In this document: piece by piece, positions 9,204 through 17,474 of the stretch
Position numbering within the stretch: the stretch's first letter is position 1
Layout of the letters: every line of letters begins with the position of its first letter
Source: Campylobacter troglodytis
Lineage (GTDB): Bacteria; Campylobacterota; Campylobacteria; Campylobacterales; Campylobacteraceae
Assembly: GCF_006864425.1 (NCBI RefSeq)
Contig: NZ_QHLI01000025.1
Span: 1-40,326, forward strand
Direction of reading: 5' to 3'
DNA length: 40,326 nucleotides
Program-made: the position numbers and the translations under genes
Notes under the pieces: model-generated
What the model saw: only the letters and a program-made list of their open reading frames with translations
Told to the model about the DNA's origin: nothing
Databases searched by the model: none

Positions 9204-9466
9204 TTAATAAAGCTTGGAATTTGATTAAAAACCCCAGAGGTAAAGTCTATCATCAAGCTCATCATCCAAGGCATCAAAAAGATTAAAACCACCACAACAA
9301 GCAAGATCTTAGGCACAAAGGAAAGCGTCATTTCATTGATCTGAGTAGTAGCTTGAAAGATAGAGATGATAAGCCCTGCTACAAGACCTGCTAAGAGCAT
9401 GGGCAAGGAGAGCATAAGGGTGATTTTGAAGGTTTGAACGCCTAAGGCTACCAAAGAACTTTCCAT
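9200..9466 (-). CDS. fliQ: Flagellar type III export protein FliQ
   Basis: Small membrane protein of the flagellar export gate (FliP/FliQ/FliR). Starting at 9466 it has 88 residues, the family size, with two hydrophobic hairpin helices at about residues 15-38 and 52-75 and the conserved VQTFKITLMLSLPMLLAGLVAGLIISIFQATTQINEMTLSFVPKI region. I chose the ATG at 9466 because AAGGAAAAGT precedes it; the frame is open upstream to 9526 but that extension has no family counterpart. It overlaps murB by four bases. Confidence 0.96.
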   Translation of the reverse strand: MESSLVALGVQTFKITLMLSLPMLLAGLVAGLIISIFQATTQINEMTLSFVPKILLVVVVLIFLMPWMMSLMIDFTSGVFNQIPSFIK

Positions 9467-9485
9467 ACTTTTCCTTCTTAAAAAT

Positions 9486-9502
9486 ATGCTATATGATAGC
9501 AT
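9486..9502 (-). promoter_or_regulatory. Inverted repeat just upstream of fliQ
   Basis: ATGCTAT and ATAGCAT separated by three bases, 20 bases before the fliQ ATG. It may be an operator overlapping the promoter, or an mRNA hairpin near the ribosome binding site. No protein is known to me for this site. Confidence 0.35.
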
Positions 9503-9539
9503 AAAAGCTTGAATTTTCAAAGCCAAAGTTAATTTGTAA

Positions 9540-9939
9540 GGTTTAATTAAATTTAAATCAAAGATTTTTTAAATGAAAGGCTATGAAGAACAAGGCTTAT
9601 TTTTGAATTTAGTAGATCAAGTTAGTGAATTTTTAGGCATTTTTGCTTTGCTCATTTTTTTGCAAGAGTAAAGAAAGGCTCATTGTAGGATAAAACACAG
9701 TAAAAGCGAGTTTGCAAATGAGTAAATCATATCAATGAAACTGTGAATGTTTTTATTTATTGCTCTTGCAATTTCGAACAAAAGAGGCTTTGCGAAGTTT
9801 AAATTTGTCAAATTTAAAGGCTAAAAATTTTATTCTTCATTTTAAAAAAAAACTTAATCAAGATAAAAATTCAAAACAAGTTCTTTATGAAAATTTATGA
9901 AAGTTGATAAGATAAAATCCGCTTAAGTTGTCTTGGGCC
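9540..9939 (+). mobile_element. IS1595-family relic 2, internally deleted
   Basis: Starts with the IS left-end sequence and MKNK codons (about 9584-9600), then jumps directly to the C-terminal third of the transposase (region equivalent to the VKHSKNEFANG, GNHIN and KFNG segments), ending at 9939 with TTAAGTTGTCTTGGGCC. Two of the characteristic inserts are present, at about 9640-9675 and 9752-9786. With relic 1, in the same orientation, it flanks murB-fliQ. Confidence 0.7.
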
Positions 9940-10042
9940 AAATTTTATTAAAGCATTTTGAGCCTAAAATTAATAAGTCAAAATCTTCTTAAGTTTAGCC
10001 CTTTGTATCATCTTGCAATGTGAATTTTATTTTTAAGCTCCT

Positions 10043-10854
10043 TTAAAAAATCGTTATGCTAAAGCTCATTACGATAACCAAACTCCAAGCACCCCATTTT
10101 CCAACGCTCACCACAGCCCATATACCTAGTTGATTTGGATAAGTTTATACACCGTGTGCTTAAATTTTCAGCCACATAAAAGCCAATCAGCACAAAGCTT
10201 AGCAGTAAGGGCATTTGCCGCATCCAAAGGCGTAAAAACCACAAGGCTTCTTGCATAAAGCCCCAGCAAAAACGCGGCTATATAATAGCGAAAATCCCCT
10301 AGTGCGTAAAGAAATTTATGTAAATAAGTGCTGAGACAAAAACCGCAAGTGCGTAAGGTGGGTGATTGTGCACTTGCAAATGAAACAAACGCCAACTTTG
10401 GATAATATAACTTCCAACAGCTGCATACATAAAGCTAGAAAACAGCGGCACACCCCAAATTTTGCTGTAAGCAAAGTTCGTATATGCCCAAGAATGCACC
10501 ACAGAGGTTTTAAAAGCCTCCAAAACAAAAAAGTGAAAAAAGCAAATGGCTTTAAGCTTATTGCGACTTTCAAGCTTTGCAAACACCATAAAAGCCTGTA
10601 AAATCACCGCGACAAGCAAGAGTAAATCATAACGGTATAAGCCAAACAAACCCTCACGCGAACACAAAAATAAAGCTGAATGCGGCAAAAAGGCAAGCCC
10701 TTGCTTGTTTCACACCAAAAAACAAAAACTCCACAAAAAAGCGTTTTATGCCTTTAAGTTCAGGACGTGGCGCAGTATTCATCAAAAAAGTATCAAAGCG
10801 GTAAAATGGGATCATCAACTTTCTTAAAAATAAAATTTGGCAAATTTTAGCCAA
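10043..10854 (-). pseudogene. DUF817 family membrane protein, broken by frameshifts
   Basis: Joining frames on the minus strand gives a protein like the DUF817 family: MIPFYRFDTFLMNTAPRPEL near the start, HSWAYTNFAYSKIWGVPLFSSFMYAAVGSYIIQSWRLF in the middle, YPPYALAVFVSALIYINFFTH-like sequence, DFRYYIAAFLLGLYARSLVVFTPLD, then LLLSFVLIGFYVAENLST and a C-terminus reading KWGAWSLVIVMSFSITIF before TAA at 10043. At least three frame changes separate these (around 10680, 10300-10390, 10200 and 10090). The function of DUF817 is unknown; it has many membrane segments. The decay looks recent since the protein is still easy to read. Confidence 0.8.
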
Positions 10855-11569
10855 AATCTAAGAAGTTAAGGTGAATTTTTAAAAGAAGTTGAATTTTAAA
10901 AGCTTGAATTTAAAAGTTAAATTTAGGTGCTTATTTTGGCTTTTTGCAAAAATATCAAAGTTTGATAAAGGCTCAGATAACTTAAATTCAAATAGTTATC
11001 TTGAGTATTGGCAAAATGCTTTGAGTTTGTGAATTTATTTAGCTAAGATTTTTAGGCAAATTTACCCAGCACACAAAGCATATGACAAAGCCTTAAAAGA
11101 CAAATTTCTTTCTTTACAAAAGGCAGAGTAAATGAACTAGCTTTTGTGTAAAACATAAAGAAAATTCACATTAAGATGTGAATTTTAGATGTCTTGTTTG
11201 CTAAGCTATGAATTTTAGGGTCTTGTTTTGAATTTATGTATAAAAATAATGAATTTTTGTTTTTCGCTCACTTATACTCATTATGCAAGAGTATTGTTGA
11301 ATTTTTTGGATCTTGTAGCTTAAAACATACAGTAAATATCTTAGATAAATTCAAAAAGACAAGTTTAAGGCTTTTTTACAAATAGCCCTTTTGGCATTGA
11401 AATTTAACAGCCCTTGTTGTTTCGCATAAGTTAGCATTGAATTTGAATAGCTCTTGTTGTTTTAAGCAAGAAGGTAAAAATTTTTGCAAGAAAGATAAAA
11501 TGCTAAAAATTCAAGCCTTGTGAATTTTTAGCATTTTTAAAAAAGCTAGAAGGTGCAGTTAGCAATTTT
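10855..11569. other. Gene-free stretch with a possible coding remnant
   Basis: No intact gene in 715 bases. On the plus strand 10965-11131 translates, with one stop, as a protein-like piece (SYLEYWQNALSL, then IYLAKIFRQIYPAHKAYDKA and LKDKFLSLQKAE before TAA). This could be the end of a decayed gene of unknown family. The remainder is A+T-rich with many TGAATTT sites. Confidence 0.35.
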
Positions 11570-11725
11570 AGCAAAGAATGCAACAAGGCTTATCAAAGTG
11601 CTTCTTTTCTATTCTTGCTAATAAGGCTTCATTGTCATCAATGATGGCTTGTGTCCAGCCTTCATTTTTAAGCTCTTGCTACATGACCTAGCACGCAATG
11701 CACCTTTTCGTCATTCATAGCATAA
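11570..11725 (-). pseudogene. Remnant of a second cstA copy
   Basis: The sequence matches 12180-12310, inside the intact cstA. Shared blocks include AAGGCTTCATT, ATGGCTTGTG, GACATGAC-like CTACATGACC, and CGCCATTCATAG-like CGTCATTCATAG. On the minus strand it reads NDEKVHCVLGHVARA, corresponding to MNGERVHDAVSHVATA of CstA, with stops further on. It lies just downstream of the YbdD-like gene on the same strand, as expected if cstA had been tandemly duplicated and then mostly deleted. Confidence 0.75.
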
Positions 11726-11744
11726 AAAGCCCAAATTTAAAGCC

Positions 11745-12008
11745 CTAGCAGCAACGAGTAACCCCACCATTATATCTAGCTTCAAGGGCTTCTTTGAAAA
11801 AATCCTTGCGCGAGAGTATCGTTCTTTCAGGATGCTTTGTTTGCATATGCTCTACATACTTATCATAGCTTCTCATACCCACAAGTAAGCTTACAAAACG
11901 GTCGCTTTTTTGATACAAGGCTTTTAGCTTGTCAAGTAGCCCTACCTTGGCATTTAAATTCATAGGAGCTGGTAGGGTATTTTTCCTTTTAACAAGTGCG
12001 TTTGACAT
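11745..12008 (-). CDS. YbdD/YjiX family small protein (DUF466), CstA partner
   Basis: 87 residues. The family signature is seen in YDKYVEHMQTKHPERTILSRKDFFKEALEARYNGGVTRCC, with the terminal RCC typical of YbdD/YjiX proteins. In enterobacteria these are encoded with CstA or BtsT, and are thought to be needed for pyruvate uptake by the partner. Here it follows cstA with a one-base overlap (TAATG), so translation is coupled. Confidence 0.9.
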   Translation of the reverse strand: MSNALVKRKNTLPAPMNLNAKVGLLDKLKALYQKSDRFVSLLVGMRSYDKYVEHMQTKHPERTILSRKDFFKEALEARYNGGVTRCC

Positions 12009-14143
12009 TAGGCAAATCCAAAGTCTTTTGCCTTCTTATAAGGCTCTTCTTTTAAGGGAAATAAACCTGCTTTGTTTTTGTAGCTAAGATAGCAAATCTT
12101 TATGCTTTCAAAGATAACCACAAACACAACTATCATAACAAGCACACAAAGAACGGCATCTAAGATATTATTATGTATGATGGTATCAGCTCTTGCGATT
12201 AAGGCTTCATTTCCGTCAATTATGGCTTGTGCCTTTGTAGCCATCCATTTTTGAGCTGTTGCGACATGACTTACCGCGTCATGTACCCTTTCGCCATTCA
12301 TAGGCATGATCTTTTGAAATGATGCCCAAAGTGTGGTAAAAAGCACCCAAACAGCAGGGATTATGGTTACAAAGCTGTATTTTGCCTTGCCCATCTTAAA
12401 TAAAACAACAGTAGCAAGTAGCAGTGCCATTCCTGCTAGCATTTGATTTGTAGCACCAAAAAGAGCCCAAAGTGTGAAAATTCCACCAAGCGGATCTATG
12501 GTTCCTTGATAAAGCAAGTATCCCCAGCCACACACACACAAAAAGCTAGCCACAACGCCCCAAAGATAGGATCTGGTATCAGCCATAGGCTTATAAATAT
12601 TGCCTAATATGTCTTGGATCAAGAAGCGACCTGCCCTTGTTCCTGCATCAACTGCTGTGAGTATAAATAAGGCTTCAAACAATATGGCAAAATGATACCA
12701 AAAAGCCATAGCCTCTTGTCCTCCTATAATTTGATGCAAGATCATAGTAAGCCCTATGGCAAAGGTAGGAGCACCTCCTGTTCTTGCTATGATGGTCTTT
12801 TCTCCTATATCAGCAGCAGCGCCACTTAAAAGCTCAGGGCTTAAAACAAAGCCCTCAAAGCCCCCTCTTTGCACTATATTGCCAACATTTTGAGCCACCA
12901 CAGCCAAATCAGCATTCAAGGCACCACTAGCAGCTGGATCAAGCGAGCCCAAGGGTACATTGATAGCAAAATAAATGCCAGGATCAAGCACGCAAGCTGC
13001 TATTAAAGCCATAATGCCAACCAAGCTTTCCATAAGCATAGAGCCATATCCAACAAATCTCGTATGGCTTTCCTTTTCTACCATCTTTGGACTTGTGCCA
13101 CTTGAAATTAAAGCGTGAAAGCCGCTAATCGCCCCGCACGCAATGGTGATAAACAAAAAGGGAAAGATAGATCCTGCAAAAACAGGTCCTGTTCCGTCTA
13201 TGAAATTTGAAAGGGCTGGTACTTTAAGATCGGGATTTACCATTAAAATTCCAGCCGCCATTAAAACTATAACCCCTATCTTTAAAAAGGTGCTAAGATA
13301 ATCCCTTGGAGCTAGTAAAAACCACACAGGAAGCACACTTGCTACAAAGCCATAAATGATGACAATTATTGCTAAGCTTTGTCTAGACAGAGTAAAGGCA
13401 TCGTGCAAGGGATGAGCTTCGCTAGATACAGCATGTCCGTAATAAAGAGCTAAGATAAGCAAGGCAAAGCCTATAATGCTAGCCTCTCCAACTCGTCCTG
13501 GTCTAATAAAACGCATATAAATTCCCATAAAAATAGCAATGGGAATGGTCATAGCTATGGTAAAAAGCCCCCAAGGAGAATCAGCCAAGGCATTTACAAC
13601 AACCATAGCCAAAATGGCAACTATCATAAACATAATGAATAAAATGCCTATCATAGCTATGCGTCCTGTGATCTTGCCCATCTCATCTTTAATCATCTCT
13701 CCAAGGCTTCTTCCATTTCTCCTCATTGATATAAAAAGCACGGCAAAATCATGCACAGCACCAGCTAAAACAACGCCCACCAAAAGCCAAAGCATACCAG
13801 GTAAATACCCCATCTGTGCTGCTAAAATAGGACCTACAAGAGGACCAGCACCCGCAATGGCAGCAAAATGATGCCCAAAAAGCACAGCCTTGTGCGTAGG
13901 CACGAAGTCCTTGCCGTCATTGTTAATCACAGCAGGGGTGGCTCTATTATCATCTAGTTCAAAGACCTTTTCTGCTATGAATTTACTATAAAAGCGGTAG
14001 CCTATCATATAAATACATACAGAAGCTACCACAAGCCAAGCCGCACTGATACTCTCTCCCTTATTTAGAGCCAAAACCCCAAAGCACCAAGCTCCAAGAA
14101 CGGCAACTAAGATCCAAAATACCCTAAGAATTAGCTTATTCAC
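12008..14143 (-). CDS. cstA: Carbon starvation protein CstA, peptide/pyruvate transporter family
   Basis: A 711-residue inner-membrane protein with well over a dozen hydrophobic segments. CstA-family signatures include GHHFAAIAGAGPLVGPILAAQMGYLPG, GAVHDFAVLFISMRRNGRSLGE, GAISGFHALISSGTSPKMV and LTAVDAGTRAGRFLIQD. In C. jejuni CstA is linked to peptide uptake, and in E. coli to pyruvate. I chose GTG at 14143 because AAGGAG lies 7 bases before it; an ATG-type frame extends to 14188 but lacks such a site. A perfect palindrome lies about 90 bases upstream. A partial second copy is at 11570-11725. Confidence 0.95.
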   Translation of the reverse strand: MNKLILRVFWILVAVLGAWCFGVLALNKGESISAAWLVVASVCIYMIGYRFYSKFIAEKVFELDDNRATPAVINNDGKDFVPTHKAVLFGHHFAAIAGAGPLVGPILAAQMGYLPGMLWLLVGVVLAGAVHDFAVLFISMRRNGRSLGEMIKDEMGKITGRIAMIGILFIMFMIVAILAMVVVNALADSPWGLFTIAMTIPIAIFMGIYMRFIRPGRVGEASIIGFALLILALYYGHAVSSEAHPLHDAFTLSRQSLAIIVIIYGFVASVLPVWFLLAPRDYLSTFLKIGVIVLMAAGILMVNPDLKVPALSNFIDGTGPVFAGSIFPFLFITIACGAISGFHALISSGTSPKMVEKESHTRFVGYGSMLMESLVGIMALIAACVLDPGIYFAINVPLGSLDPAASGALNADLAVVAQNVGNIVQRGGFEGFVLSPELLSGAAADIGEKTIIARTGGAPTFAIGLTMILHQIIGGQEAMAFWYHFAILFEALFILTAVDAGTRAGRFLIQDILGNIYKPMADTRSYLWGVVASFLCVCGWGYLLYQGTIDPLGGIFTLWALFGATNQMLAGMALLLATVVLFKMGKAKYSFVTIIPAVWVLFTTLWASFQKIMPMNGERVHDAVSHVATAQKWMATKAQAIIDGNEALIARADTIIHNNILDAVLCVLVMIVVFVVIFESIKICYLSYKNKAGLFPLKEEPYKKAKDFGFA

Positions 14144-14233
14144 GCTCTTACTCCTTAAAAATTTAGATAGTTTAAATTTAACACACAAAATTTTAAAAGT
14201 CTTTATTAATTTTAAAATTGTTTTTAAAATGCC

Positions 14234-14249
14234 TTAGTAATATTACTAA
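14234..14249 (-). promoter_or_regulatory. 16-base perfect palindrome upstream of cstA
   Basis: TTAGTAATATTACTAA, about 90 bases before the GTG start. On the minus strand TAATAT within it could serve as a -10 box, so a dimeric regulator bound here would block the promoter. The regulator is not identifiable. Confidence 0.45.
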
Positions 14250-14818
14250 AAGTTACATAAGATGAATAAAAATACTGAGTGAATTTAAATTCAAGTGCTT
14301 GCAAAAAGACGGTTGTGCGTTTGGCTAAAAATTTAAGGGATATTTTGCATTTAGTGGAGGCTAGGTATCTAAAAGAGTGGTTTTTTGAGAAAATGAGGTT
14401 TTTTAATAAAACGAAGTCAATGAACTTTCTTTTAATAAAAGCAAATGTAGCCAAAACTTGGCATTTTAAATAAATAAGTCAAGCAGAAGTAGCTTTTTTA
14501 GAAAATTTAAGTTTTTTTAACAAAATGAAGCTAATTAAGCTTTTTTTAACAAAATAAAATTAATGAATTTTACGAAGCTAATGAATTTTTTAACAAAACA
14601 AAATTAATAAACTTTCTTTTAACAAAGTTTTTGCGTGAAAATACAAGCTTATTTTAAAATTCTTTTTTAAATCATATTGCTTTGAATTTGCCTTAAATTC
14701 AAGCATTTGGGCTGAATTTAATTTTAAATTCAGCTTTTTGCTAAAAATGTGAATTTAAAGGATAAATTTGGCAAAATGCTTGAATTTGCGTGAAATTTCA
14801 TCTCTTTTCACGAAAAAT
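14250..14818. repeat. Gene-free stretch with degenerate direct repeats and dense TGAATTT sites
   Basis: Imperfect direct repeats of the type TTTTTAACAAAAYRAARYTA occur at about 14397-14450, 14510-14540, 14544-14590 and 14588-14640. In 14683-14821 seven TGAATTT/AAATTCA sites occur within 139 bases. I see no gene. Confidence 0.55.
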
Positions 14819-15913
14819 TCAGCCCTTTTGCGAGATTAAAACCCCCTCGATTAGCTTTTTTATGTCGCCGTCTAAGATGCCCTCTACATTTGAAAAGGCT
14901 TCGCCACTTCTGTTGTCTTTGACTTGCTGATAAGGGAAAAGCACATAGGAGCGGATTTGATGTCCCCAGCCTATCTCGCTTTTTTCGTTTGAATTTGAGG
15001 CATTTTCTTGTTTCATTCTTTCTAGCTCGTAAAGGCGAGATTTTAGCATTTTCATAGCTGTTGCCTTGTTTTTGTGCTGACTTCTATCATTTTGACACTG
15101 CACCACTATGCCGCTTGGTAAATGAGTAATACGCACGGCACTTTCTGTCTTATTGATATGCTGTCCTCCAGCCCCACTTGCGCGGTAATAATCAATTCGC
15201 AAATCCTTTTCCTCTATCTCTATGACTATATCATCGTCAAGCTCAGCACTTACCATAACGCTTGAAAAGCTTGTGTGGCGGCGTCCTGCACTGTCAAAGG
15301 GGCTTGTGCGAACGAGGCGGTGAATGCCATTTTCAGCCTTCAAATACCCATAGGCATTCTCGCCCCTTACCAAAAAGCTCACATCCTTAAGCCCTGCCTC
15401 ATCGCCTTCTTGAAAGTCTAGCACCTCTACCTTAAAGCCCTCTCGCTCGCAAAAACGCAAATACATCCTATAAAGCATACTCGCCCAGTCGTTGCTCTCA
15501 GTGCCACCAGCTCCCGGGTGAATGCTAATAATCGCATTTTTGCCGTCATTTTCCCCACTTAACAGCATAGAAAGCTCTAAATTCGTAATGCTAGCTTCTA
15601 AATTTACAGCATCCTCAAAGAGTTCGTTTATGGTCTGCGTATCGCTCTCAGTATTTGCCAAATCAAAAAGCTCGTCCGCGTCATTTACTGCACTATCAGC
15701 GTTTTCATAGTTTTTTAGCAAATTTGAAAGTTTAGCCTTTTCCTTGCCTAAAATTCCAGCCCTTTGAATGTCTTGCCAAAAATTTGGCGAGTTTTCAATG
15801 ACATTTATCTCATCAAGACGGATTTTAATCTCATCAGGCTTGATGATGGATTTGACATTTGCTAGCTTGTTTTTCAAGCCCTTTAAAAGCTCGCTGTATT
15901 CATAAGCGTCCAT
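14819..15913 (-). CDS. prfB: Peptide chain release factor 2
   Basis: Releases nascent peptides at UGA and UAA codons. The 364 residues show the RF2 specificity loop SPF (in [16 protein letters not shown]), the GGQ loop ([23 protein letters not shown]) that triggers hydrolysis, and the [17 protein letters not shown] segment. The frame is continuous from [10 protein letters not shown]; there is no internal UGA/programmed +1 frameshift as in E. coli prfB. It is divergent from rimO across a 250-base gap, the arrangement also known from C. jejuni. Confidence 0.97.
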   Translation of the reverse strand: MDAYEYSELLKGLKNKLANVKSIIKPDEIKIRLDEINVIENSPNFWQDIQRAGILGKEKAKLSNLLKNYENADSAVNDADELFDLANTESDTQTINELFEDAVNLEASITNLELSMLLSGENDGKNAIISIHPGAGGTESNDWASMLYRMYLRFCEREGFKVEVLDFQEGDEAGLKDVSFLVRGENAYGYLKAENGIHRLVRTSPFDSAGRRHTSFSSVMVSAELDDDIVIEIEEKDLRIDYYRASGAGGQHINKTESAVRITHLPSGIVVQCQNDRSQHKNKATAMKMLKSRLYELERMKQENASNSNEKSEIGWGHQIRSYVLFPYQQVKDNRSGEAFSNVEGILDGDIKKLIEGVLISQKG

Positions 15914-15931
15914 AATCTTTACTCATCTTTG

Positions 15932-15937
15932 GTATAA
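15932..15937 (+). promoter_or_regulatory. Candidate -10 box in the prfB-rimO gap
   Basis: TATAAT in the plus direction, 230 bases before rimO. The same region read on the minus strand (AAATTATAC) could serve prfB. The gap also contains, at about 15990-16015, TTTTTTGCTTTGGCTACGC, which recurs in the REP-like clusters at 30460 and 35668. Confidence 0.35.
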
Positions 15938-16163
15938 TTTATTCTTTTGTAAAAAAGTGTTAAGCCTTGCCTTAAAAAAGTATCTAAAAAAAGCTTTTTT
16001 GCTTTGGCTACGCTTAAAGCCCACTTATTCTTTCTTTTGAGAGTTTAAAGTGAGCTTTTTTGAAAACGAAGTTTTTATAACAACAAGCTTCTTTGATAAA
16101 ATCAGCACTTTTTTGCAAAAGAACAAGTTGAAATTTTAGCAAAGTTAAATAACAGGATTATAA

Positions 16164-17474
16164 ATGCCAAAACTTTACCTGCACTCACTTGGCTGCAACA
16201 AAAATCTAGTAGATAGCGAGATTATGCTAGGACGCCTTGAAAACTACGCCCTTGTAGAAAGTCCTTGCGAGGCTGATGTTTTAATAGTAAATACCTGTGG
16301 TTTTATCAAAAGTGCCAAAGAAGAAAGCATAGCAAGCATTTTAAATCTGCACGAAGAGCGAAAAAAAGGCTCTTTGCTTGTGGTAACGGGCTGCTTGATG
16401 CAGCGTTACAAAGATGAGCTAATAAAAGCCTTGCCTGAGGTTGATTTATTCACAGGTGTGAGAGATTATGAGAGGATAGATGAGCTTATTTTAAATAAAA
16501 CAAATTTATTTTCAAATTCGGTGTATTTACAAAGCGAAAACACAAAGCGAGTAATTACGGGCTCAAACTCTCACGCCTTTGTTAAAATTTCAGAGGGCTG
16601 TAATCAGCATTGTTCCTTTTGTGCCATACCTAGCTTTAAGGGCAAACTTCAATCAAGAAGCATTCAAAGCATAGTCAAAGAGCTGCAAAGCCTTGTAGCA
16701 CAGGGCTTTTATGATTTTTCCTTTATCGCCCAAGATAGTAGCTCATATTTGCTTGATAAGGGGCAAAAGGATGGACTCATCTCTTTAATAAAAGAAGTAG
16801 AGCAAATAAAAGGCATTAGGGCTGCTCGCATTTTGTATCTTTACCCTACAAGCGTGAGCGAGAAGTTAATTGAGAGCATTATAAGCTCAAAAATCTTTGT
16901 GAATTATTTTGATTTGCCCTTACAACACATAAGCGATAAGATGTTAAAAGTGATGAAAAGGGGGGCAAATAAGGCTCGTTTGTTGGAGCTTTTAAGCCTA
17001 ATGAGGCAAAGTGAGGATAGCTTTTTACGCACGGGCTTTATAGTAGGACATCCAAGTGAGGGCGAGGCTGAATTTAAGGAACTTTGCGACTTTGTGGAGG
17101 GCTTTGAATTTGATAGAATTAGCATCTTTGGCTACTCAAAAGAAGAGGGCACAAGTGCTTATGAAATGCCTCAAATCCCTAAAAAAATCATAAATTCACG
17201 CCTTAAAATCATAGAAAAAATCGTAGATTTTAAGATAGAACAAAGTTTTTCGCGTGAGCTTGGCAAAATTAGACAGGTTGTTTGCACAGGCACAAGTAGC
17301 GAGGGGGGCTTTTTCATAGCGGGCAAGGATTTACGGTGGGATAGGGACATTGACGGAGAAATTCTCATCAATGAAAGCAAATGCGGAGTCTTAGAGCAAG
17401 GAAAAATCTATGAGTGCGAAATCACGCAAAGCGTGGATAAAAAGCTCATAGCAAGGGCTTTAAAGGAAGCTTAA
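16164..17474 (+). CDS. rimO: Ribosomal protein S12 methylthiotransferase RimO
   Basis: A radical-SAM enzyme that methylthiolates an Asp of ribosomal protein S12. The 436 residues contain the UPF0004 domain ([30 protein letters not shown]: three cluster Cys), the radical-SAM motif [12 protein letters not shown] (CxxxCxxC), [23 protein letters not shown], and a C-terminal TRAM domain. The ATG at 16164 is preceded by an AACAGGATTATAA weak site. It overlaps tilS by one base (TAATG). Confidence 0.97.
   Translation: MPKLYLHSLGCNKNLVDSEIMLGRLENYALVESPCEADVLIVNTCGFIKSAKEESIASILNLHEERKKGSLLVVTGCLMQRYKDELIKALPEVDLFTGVRDYERIDELILNKTNLFSNSVYLQSENTKRVITGSNSHAFVKISEGCNQHCSFCAIPSFKGKLQSRSIQSIVKELQSLVAQGFYDFSFIAQDSSSYLLDKGQKDGLISLIKEVEQIKGIRAARILYLYPTSVSEKLIESIISSKIFVNYFDLPLQHISDKMLKVMKRGANKARLLELLSLMRQSEDSFLRTGFIVGHPSEGEAEFKELCDFVEGFEFDRISIFGYSKEEGTSAYEMPQIPKKIINSRLKIIEKIVDFKIEQSFSRELGKIRQVVCTGTSSEGGFFIAGKDLRWDRDIDGEILINESKCGVLEQGKIYECEITQSVDKKLIARALKEA

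Noticed and set aside
7044-9939. Relics 1 and 2 with murB-fliQ as a composite transposon
   Set aside because: Both copies are inactive, the cargo is core genes, and no outer target-site duplication is visible; recombination between relics is the simpler explanation.
14224-14454. Small frames on both strands before cstA
   Set aside because: Low-complexity A+T-rich sequence, no Shine-Dalgarno site, no family; they overlap each other in antisense.
14819-15913. Programmed frameshift in prfB
   Set aside because: The frame is continuous from the start codon with no internal stop, so none is needed.
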